NCBI GenBank assembly: GCA_946479475.1 | Contig: CAMLGG010000094.1 | Coordinates: 1 to 17,838 of the forward strand | DNA from: an uncultured Ideonella sp. | GTDB taxonomy: Bacteria > Pseudomonadota > Gammaproteobacteria > Burkholderiales > Burkholderiaceae | Reading direction: 5' to 3' | Length of the DNA stretch: 17,838 bases | In this document: positions 13,833 through 17,838 of the stretch, one piece after another | Position numbering within the stretch: the stretch's first letter is position 1 | How the letters are laid out: every line of letters begins with the position of its first letter | Notes under the pieces: generated by a model | Told to the model about the DNA's origin: nothing | Database searches by the model: none | The model's input: only the letters and a program-made list of their open reading frames with translations | Made by a program: the position numbers and the translations under genes

Positions 13833-14537
13833 CTACCCCAGGCCGCCGACCCAGGCCGCCAGGGCACCGCAGGCGGCGAACAGCAGTGCGGCGAGGGCCC
13901 GCGTGGCGGCGCTGTCGGTGCTGGCCGGGGTACCGGCTGGCAGCAGCTTGTCGCCCCGCCACATCGGCCCCACCAGGTCGTGGCTTCGCGCCCGCACGTG
14001 CCACGCGATGGCGCCGACATGAAGCACCGCCAGCGTCCAGATCAGCCACTGGCCCCAGGCCTTGTGCCAATGGGTGGCCAGGCTGGCGGTCGCGCCGGAG
14101 ACGAAGCGGTTGAGCGGCCCGGTGGTGGCGATCTCGTCGTCGGCCACCAGGCCGGTGCCGACCTGGGCCGCGAGCAGCAACAGCCAGGCGAAGACCGAGA
14201 AGCTGCCCAACGGGTTGTGACCCACCTCGAAGCGCTCGTGGGCGAGCGGCTGCCCGCGAAGGTAGCGCACGACGGCGCCCGGCGCGTACAGGAAGCTCGT
14301 GAAGCGCGACCAGCGGCCGCCCACGAGGCCCCACGAGAGCCGAAAGAGCAGGAGCGCGCCCACTGTCAGCCCCAAGCTCATGTGCCACACCAGCGCGTTG
14401 CCACCGATCCGGCCGGTGACGAGCAGGCCGACGACGGCCGCGGCCAGCGCCCAGTGGAAGCAGCGGGTGGGCAGGTCCCAGACGCGCACGGGCGTCGAGG
14501 CCGAGAAGAGTGAAGCGGGCTGGTCGGCGGCTGGCAT
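13833..14537 (-). CDS. Cytochrome b561-type di-heme membrane protein
   Basis: 234 residues with hydrophobic spans at about residues 28-45, 48-70, 110-135, 155-180 and 210-232, indicating an inner-membrane protein. VRVWDLPTRCFHWAL with His28 is the hallmark start of bacterial cytochrome b561 domains. Further candidate heme ligands are the His of LVWHMSLGL and those in THWHKAWGQWLIWTLAVLHVG. Such proteins pass electrons between quinol and periplasmic c-type cytochromes. The divergent neighbour 111 bases away encodes cytochrome c', a frequent pairing in betaproteobacteria, which suggests but does not prove that they exchange electrons. ATG 14537 is chosen because the WDLPTR motif follows at the usual distance; a frame extending to 15092 is antisense GC artefact. 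No good ribosome-binding site is seen. Confidence 0.9.
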   Translation of the reverse strand: MPAADQPASLFSASTPVRVWDLPTRCFHWALAAAVVGLLVTGRIGGNALVWHMSLGLTVGALLLFRLSWGLVGGRWSRFTSFLYAPGAVVRYLRGQPLAHERFEVGHNPLGSFSVFAWLLLLAAQVGTGLVADDEIATTGPLNRFVSGATASLATHWHKAWGQWLIWTLAVLHVGAIAWHVRARSHDLVGPMWRGDKLLPAGTPASTDSAATRALAALLFAACGALAAWVGGLG

Positions 14538-14648
14538 GGATGGCGACCATAACCTCGCGAGCCCGGATCTGGCCAGCCGGGAATAGGCGAGCCGCGGCCA
14601 GCGTACACCGGGCGTCCATCCACCACCTTCATTCCGGAGGAAGCTCCC

Positions 14649-15113
14649 ATGAACCGTCTCGCCTCGGCCGCCGCCACCCTGCTCCTGGTCGCTGCCGGCC
14701 TTTCCATCGCCACGCCCGCCGCGGCCCAGTTCCAGAAGCCGGAGGATGCGGTGAAGTACCGCAAGGCCGCCATGACCGTGATGGCGAGCCACTTCGGCCG
14801 CATCGCCGCGATGGCCAACGGAAAGGCGCCGTTCGACCCGGCGGGGGCGCAGGCGAACGCCGAGCTCGTGGCGGTGCTTTCGAAGCTGCCCTTCGCCGGC
14901 TTCATCGAGGGCACGGCCAGCGGCGAGACCAAGGCCAAGCCGGAGATCTGGAGCGAGCCGGAGAAGTTCAAGGCCGGCGCCAGCAAGATGCAGGAGGAGG
15001 CCGCCAAGCTCAGCGTCGCGGCCAGGAGCGGCAACCTCGACCAGATCAAGGCGGCCGTCGGCGACGTGGGCAAGAGCTGCAAGAGCTGCCACGACAACTA
15101 CCGGAAGGAATGA
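14649..15113 (+). CDS. Cytochrome c', periplasmic
   Basis: 154 residues. A signal peptide ends at AAA-QF (cleavage near residue 26), giving a mature protein of about 128 residues, normal for cytochrome c'. The mature start FQKPEDAVKYRKAAMTVM is that of the four-helix-bundle family. The single heme site is C-terminal, CKSCHDNYRK (Cys144, Cys147, His148), with the conserved Arg four residues after the His. Cytochromes c' have a five-coordinate heme that binds NO and CO and are linked to nitrosative stress defence. An ideal GGAGG (14636-14640) precedes ATG 14649. It is divergent from cytochrome b561; the 111-base region between them shows no promoter I can support. Its stop is six bases from that of a convergent gene. 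Confidence 0.95.
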   Translation: MNRLASAAATLLLVAAGLSIATPAAAQFQKPEDAVKYRKAAMTVMASHFGRIAAMANGKAPFDPAGAQANAELVAVLSKLPFAGFIEGTASGETKAKPEIWSEPEKFKAGASKMQEEAAKLSVAARSGNLDQIKAAVGDVGKSCKSCHDNYRKE

Positions 15114-15114
15114 T

Positions 15115-15130
15115 CCGGCCTAACAGCCGG
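15115..15130. other. Short hairpin between convergent stops
   Basis: CCGGC (15115-15119) and GCCGG (15126-15130) enclose a 6-base loop, overlapping the end of the DUF1223 gene and just after the cytochrome c' stop. It has five base pairs and no T-run, so it is at best a weak bidirectional terminator. Confidence 0.3.
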
Positions 15131-15860
15131 GTGTGGAGGCGAGGCTGACTTGCCGCGCTGCGAGGGGCCGGCTGCCGCTGCCGTCGGTCAACACGAACAC
15201 GGCTTGCGCGGCATGGCCTGCGCTGGCGGCTGGCGGCTTCCAGCGCCACTGCGCGGGCGCGTCGCCGGCCCAGGCCGCCAGCGGCTCGTAGCGGCGCACG
15301 ACATGCTCGTGTTTTAACGCACGGCCCGTGTTCTCGCCGCGGACGACCTGGCTTCCATGACCGTCCTCCAGCAGGGCCCAGTAGCCGGCGAGCCGAAGCC
15401 CCGGCGCGGAGCCGATCTCGGCCACCAGTTGCCCGCCTTCCCGCCGCAGGGAGAGGCGGGGAGCCTGGGCCGCCAGAACTGGCAGGGCGGCAGGCGCCGT
15501 CTGCCGCCAGGCGGGAAAGTCCCGCCCGTTGGCCACCACCTGCGGCGTGTAGACGAAGCGCGCGCCGCTGGCCGACTGGATCTGGCGCTGGCGGGCGGTG
15601 TAGGCCGCATCGCCGAAGCGATCTGCCCAGCCCAGGTCATCCCAGTAGTCGACGTGGAAGGCCAGGGCGAGGACGGTGCCATCGCGCGGCAGGTCGGCCA
15701 GCCATTGGTCGGCCGGCGGGCAGGAGCTGCAACCTTCGGAGGTGTAGAGCTCGACGATGGCCGACGGGGACCGTTCGACCACCGCCGGACACTCGGGGGC
15801 GGCGCAGGCCGCGGCGGCGAAGCCCAGCATCAGGGCGCAGGCGAGCGAAATCCGTGTCAT
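15120..15860 (-). CDS. DUF1223 thioredoxin-like secreted protein
   Basis: 246 residues. A signal peptide covers about residues 1-20 (MTRISLACALMLGFAAAACA), so the protein is probably periplasmic; the sequence before Cys19 is not a good lipobox. VELYTSEGCSSCPPADQWL with Cys44-x-x-Cys47 is the defining DUF1223 motif, placed like a thioredoxin active site. The central ALAFHVDYWDDLGWADRF and YTPQVVANGR segments are also family-typical. The biochemical function is unknown; a thiol-disulfide role is inferred from the CxxC motif. It is the last gene of a likely egtB-egtD-DUF1223 transcript, 30 bases after egtD. That neighbourhood would fit a redox or thiol theme, though proximity alone is weak evidence. 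It is convergent with cytochrome c'. Confidence 0.9.
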   Translation of the reverse strand: MTRISLACALMLGFAAAACAAPECPAVVERSPSAIVELYTSEGCSSCPPADQWLADLPRDGTVLALAFHVDYWDDLGWADRFGDAAYTARQRQIQSASGARFVYTPQVVANGRDFPAWRQTAPAALPVLAAQAPRLSLRREGGQLVAEIGSAPGLRLAGYWALLEDGHGSQVVRGENTGRALKHEHVVRRYEPLAAWAGDAPAQWRWKPPAASAGHAAQAVFVLTDGSGSRPLAARQVSLASTPGC

Positions 15861-15890
15861 GAGACATGGTCGCCGCTGCGGCTGCGCTCC

Positions 15891-16823
15891 TTACGCCGGC
15901 CGAAGCCAGTGGAGCGAGAACCAGCGCCTGGCGTCCAGCCACACCGCCTCGGGCCTGAAACCCGCCGACTCGGCCAGGCGCTGGAAGCCGGCGACCGTGT
16001 ACTTGTAGGAATTCTCGGTGTGGATGCTCTCGCCTTCGGCGATCGGCAGCGCGTGGCCGCACAGGTGCACCACCTGGTCGCAGCGGCTGATGAGGTGCAT
16101 CTCGATGCGCTGCAGCGGCGGGTGGAAGAACGCACTGTGGGCCCAGCGCGCGAGGTTGAAATCCGCGCCCAGCTCGAGGTTCGCGCGGGCCAGCACATTG
16201 CGGTTGAAGCGCGCGGTCACGCCTTGCGCATCGTTGTAGGCGGCGTGCAGCAGGTCGGGCTCCTTGACCAGGTCGACGCCTATCAGCAGGCCGCCATCCA
16301 GCCACGGGGCCATGCGCGCGAGCAGCGCGGCCGCCTCCTCGGGCTCGAAGTTGCCGATCGAGCTGCCGGGAAAGAAGCCGACCCTCGGCCCACGGGCCGG
16401 CGGCAGCGCGAAGTCCTGGGTGAAATCGGCCGCCACCGGGCGGACGACGAGGCCGGGCCGGTCGCGCTGCAGCTGTGCGGCGCTGGCGTGCAGGTGCTCG
16501 GCCGAGATGTCGATCGGCAGCAGACCGGCAGGGCGCTCCAGCGCATCGAGCAGCAGGCGCACCTTGCGCAGGCTGCCGGCACCGAACTCCACCACTTCGA
16601 CGCCGGGGCCGATGCGGCGGGCGATGTCGCCCGCATGCCTGTCGAGCAGGCCGAGCTCCGTGCGCGTCGGGTAGTACTCGGGCAGCTCGCAGATCGCGTC
16701 GAACAGGCGCGAGCCCTCGGCGTCGTAGAACCACTTGGGCGAGATGCGGTGCGGGCGCAGCGTGAGCGCCTCGTGCATGGCATGGGCGAACTCGCTGGCG
16801 CAGGTGTCGGGCGATGGCTTCAT
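15891..16823 (-). CDS. egtD: L-histidine N-alpha-methyltransferase (ergothioneine synthesis)
   Basis: 310 residues. It uses SAM to trimethylate histidine to hercynine, the first step of ergothioneine biosynthesis, in the cytosol. Visible are KWFYDAEGSRLFDAICELPEYYPTRTE (residues 30-56), the family opening with substrate-contacting Tyr; VEFGAGSLRK (78-87), the SAM-binding loop; VGFFPGSSIGNFEPEEA with the Asn that contacts histidine carboxylate in the mycobacterial enzyme; and IHTENSYKYT near the C terminus. The length is close to the usual 320. ATG 16823 overlaps the egtB stop by four bases (ATGA), giving strong operon evidence. Together with EgtB upstream this is the compact proteobacterial ergothioneine module. 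egtA, egtC and egtE are not in the window. Confidence 0.96.
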   Translation of the reverse strand: MKPSPDTCASEFAHAMHEALTLRPHRISPKWFYDAEGSRLFDAICELPEYYPTRTELGLLDRHAGDIARRIGPGVEVVEFGAGSLRKVRLLLDALERPAGLLPIDISAEHLHASAAQLQRDRPGLVVRPVAADFTQDFALPPARGPRVGFFPGSSIGNFEPEEAAALLARMAPWLDGGLLIGVDLVKEPDLLHAAYNDAQGVTARFNRNVLARANLELGADFNLARWAHSAFFHPPLQRIEMHLISRCDQVVHLCGHALPIAEGESIHTENSYKYTVAGFQRLAESAGFRPEAVWLDARRWFSLHWLRPA

Positions 16824-17838
16824 GGCTCGAGGTCACGCGCCAGGCGCAGGCCGCTGAACTGCCAGCGTGCCCCGGGCGGGAAGAAGTTGCGGTAAGTCGG
16901 GCGGGCATGCCCGGGCGGGGTGGCGCAGCTGCTGCCTCGCAGCACCAGCTGACCCACCATGAACTTGCCGTTGTATTCGGCGACCGTGCCGGCCCAGGGC
17001 TTGAAGCCGGGATACGGGTCGTAGGAGGATCGCGTCCACTGCCAGACGCTGCCGAAGCACTGCAGGTCGGCGGCGCTGCGCCGCGGCGCCGGCACGAGCG
17101 GGCCATCGGAGGCAGGCGCGGCCGCGGCCCACGCCTGGACCGCGGCCTCCCACTCGAACTCGGTGGGCAGGCGCGCGCCGGCCCAGGCCGCATACGCGGC
17201 GGCCTCGTAGAAGCTCAGGTGCGCGACGGGCGCTTCGGGCTGCCTGGGCTGCTCGCCGTGCAGGCCGAATGCACGACCCTGTTCGCGCCAGTACAGCGGC
17301 GCCAGCCAGCCCTGGGCCTGCACCGTGGCCCAGCCGTCGGAGAGCCAGAACTCGGGCCGGCGGTAGCCGCCATCGTCGATGAAGGCCTCGTACTCGCCGT
17401 TCGTGACGAGCTGTCGAGCGATGGCGTAGGGCGCGAGACGCACGGCATGCCGCGGGCCCTCGTTGTCGAAGGCGAAGCCGTGGCGCGGGTCGTGGCCGAT
17501 CTCCGCCTCACCGCCACGGCACTCCCACCACGCCGAGGCGTGGGTTTCGGTTCGCGGCGCAGATGCTGCGGGCAACGGCGCGTAGGCAGGCGACAGCGGG
17601 TTGAGCGACAGCAGGTGGAGGATGTCGGTGAGGATGAGCTCCTGGTGCTGCTGCTCGTGGTGCAGGCCCAGCTCGATGAGCGGCCCGGCCTGGCGCCAGG
17701 TGTCTTCGTCGGCACCTCGGGCCAGCTCCTGCAAGGCTTCGTCGATGTGCCTGCGATAGGCCAGCACCTCTTGCAGCGAGGGCCGGGTCAGCAGGCCGCG
17801 CTGCGGTCGCGGATGGCGCGCGCCGAGACTTTCGTAAT
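16820..17838 (-). CDS. egtB: EgtB iron-dependent sulfoxide synthase (5' end outside window)
   Basis: The frame is open to the window edge, giving 338 residues of a protein normally near 420-440, so roughly the first 90-100 are missing. EgtB uses Fe(II) and O2 to join a thiol substrate (gamma-glutamylcysteine or cysteine) to hercynine as a sulfoxide. The visible part starts YESLGARHPRPQRGLL. The DinB-like helical domain contains LGLHHEQQHQELIL (about 17640-17665), whose HEQQH supplies two iron-ligand histidines. The C-terminal FGE-sulfatase domain includes NGEYEAFIDDGGYRRPEFW, RLPTEFEWEAA, GSVWQWTRSSYDPYPGF, LRGSSCATP and RWQFSGLRLA. A GTG at 17767 is internal, not the start, because EgtB-like sequence continues upstream. 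It overlaps egtD by four bases. Confidence 0.95.
   Translation of the reverse strand, partial: YESLGARHPRPQRGLLTRPSLQEVLAYRRHIDEALQELARGADEDTWRQAGPLIELGLHHEQQHQELILTDILHLLSLNPLSPAYAPLPAASAPRTETHASAWWECRGGEAEIGHDPRHGFAFDNEGPRHAVRLAPYAIARQLVTNGEYEAFIDDGGYRRPEFWLSDGWATVQAQGWLAPLYWREQGRAFGLHGEQPRQPEAPVAHLSFYEAAAYAAWAGARLPTEFEWEAAVQAWAAAAPASDGPLVPAPRRSAADLQCFGSVWQWTRSSYDPYPGFKPWAGTVAEYNGKFMVGQLVLRGSSCATPPGHARPTYRNFFPPGARWQFSGLRLARDLEP

Noticed and set aside
15801..15860. Lipoprotein signal in the DUF1223 protein
   Set aside because: The residues before Cys19 are all Ala with no Leu/Val at -3, so a type I signal is more likely.
1..17838. Prophage, defence island, integrated element, or novel multi-gene system
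   Set aside because: No integrase, transposase, toxin-antitoxin, restriction or nuclease-helicase gene is seen, and composition is uniform; nearly every gene belongs to a known housekeeping or envelope family.

Overview
The window is very GC-rich with strong G/C third-codon bias. Gene content and order (class II aldolase followed by purC, a short purE-purK-tsaC run, tsaB-rimI-UDG, a cytochrome c' gene beside a cytochrome b561 gene, and egtB-egtD) point to a chromosomal segment of a Burkholderiales betaproteobacterium, probably of the Rubrivivax/Leptothrix/Methylibium/Comamonadaceae group. The genus is my inference and could not be tested here. I see no tRNA, rRNA, CRISPR, transposase, phage or defence gene.

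Layout. 1-2596 (+): 3' end of fructose-bisphosphate aldolase, purC, and an unrecognised TPR-like protein. 2622-3590 (-): thioredoxin-TPR protein of the CnoX/YbbN type, convergent with the TPR-like gene across a strong hairpin and divergent from purE. 3675-6508 (+): purE, purK and tsaC/sua5; the purE-purK junction carries two identical 71-bp repeats. 6549-9504 (+): two paralogous GDSL/SGNH-type lipoproteins, the first lacking both the catalytic Ser and His, then an OmpW-type porin and a strong intrinsic terminator. 9573-11105 (-): dacB (PBP4). 11211-13263 (+): tsaB, rimI and a family-4 uracil-DNA glycosylase with 4-base overlaps. 13268-14537 (-): a GNAT acetyltransferase and cytochrome b561. 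14649-15113 (+): cytochrome c'. 15120-17838 (-): DUF1223 thioredoxin-like protein, egtD and egtB (5' end outside the window).

How the genes work together. purC, purE and purK perform adjacent steps of purine synthesis (AIR to N5-CAIR to CAIR to SAICAR). tsaC and tsaB both serve the t6A modification of ANN-decoding tRNAs. egtB and egtD make ergothioneine. The GDSL pair, OmpW and DacB are envelope proteins. Most of the window is ordinary core genome. The points that deserve a second look are the degenerate GDSL paralogue, the duplicated repeat that appears to have split a purE/purK ATGA overlap, and a perfect 22-bp TetR-like palindrome in front of the active GDSL gene. I did not find a convincing undescribed multi-gene system. 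No gene-free stretch exceeds about 185 bases.
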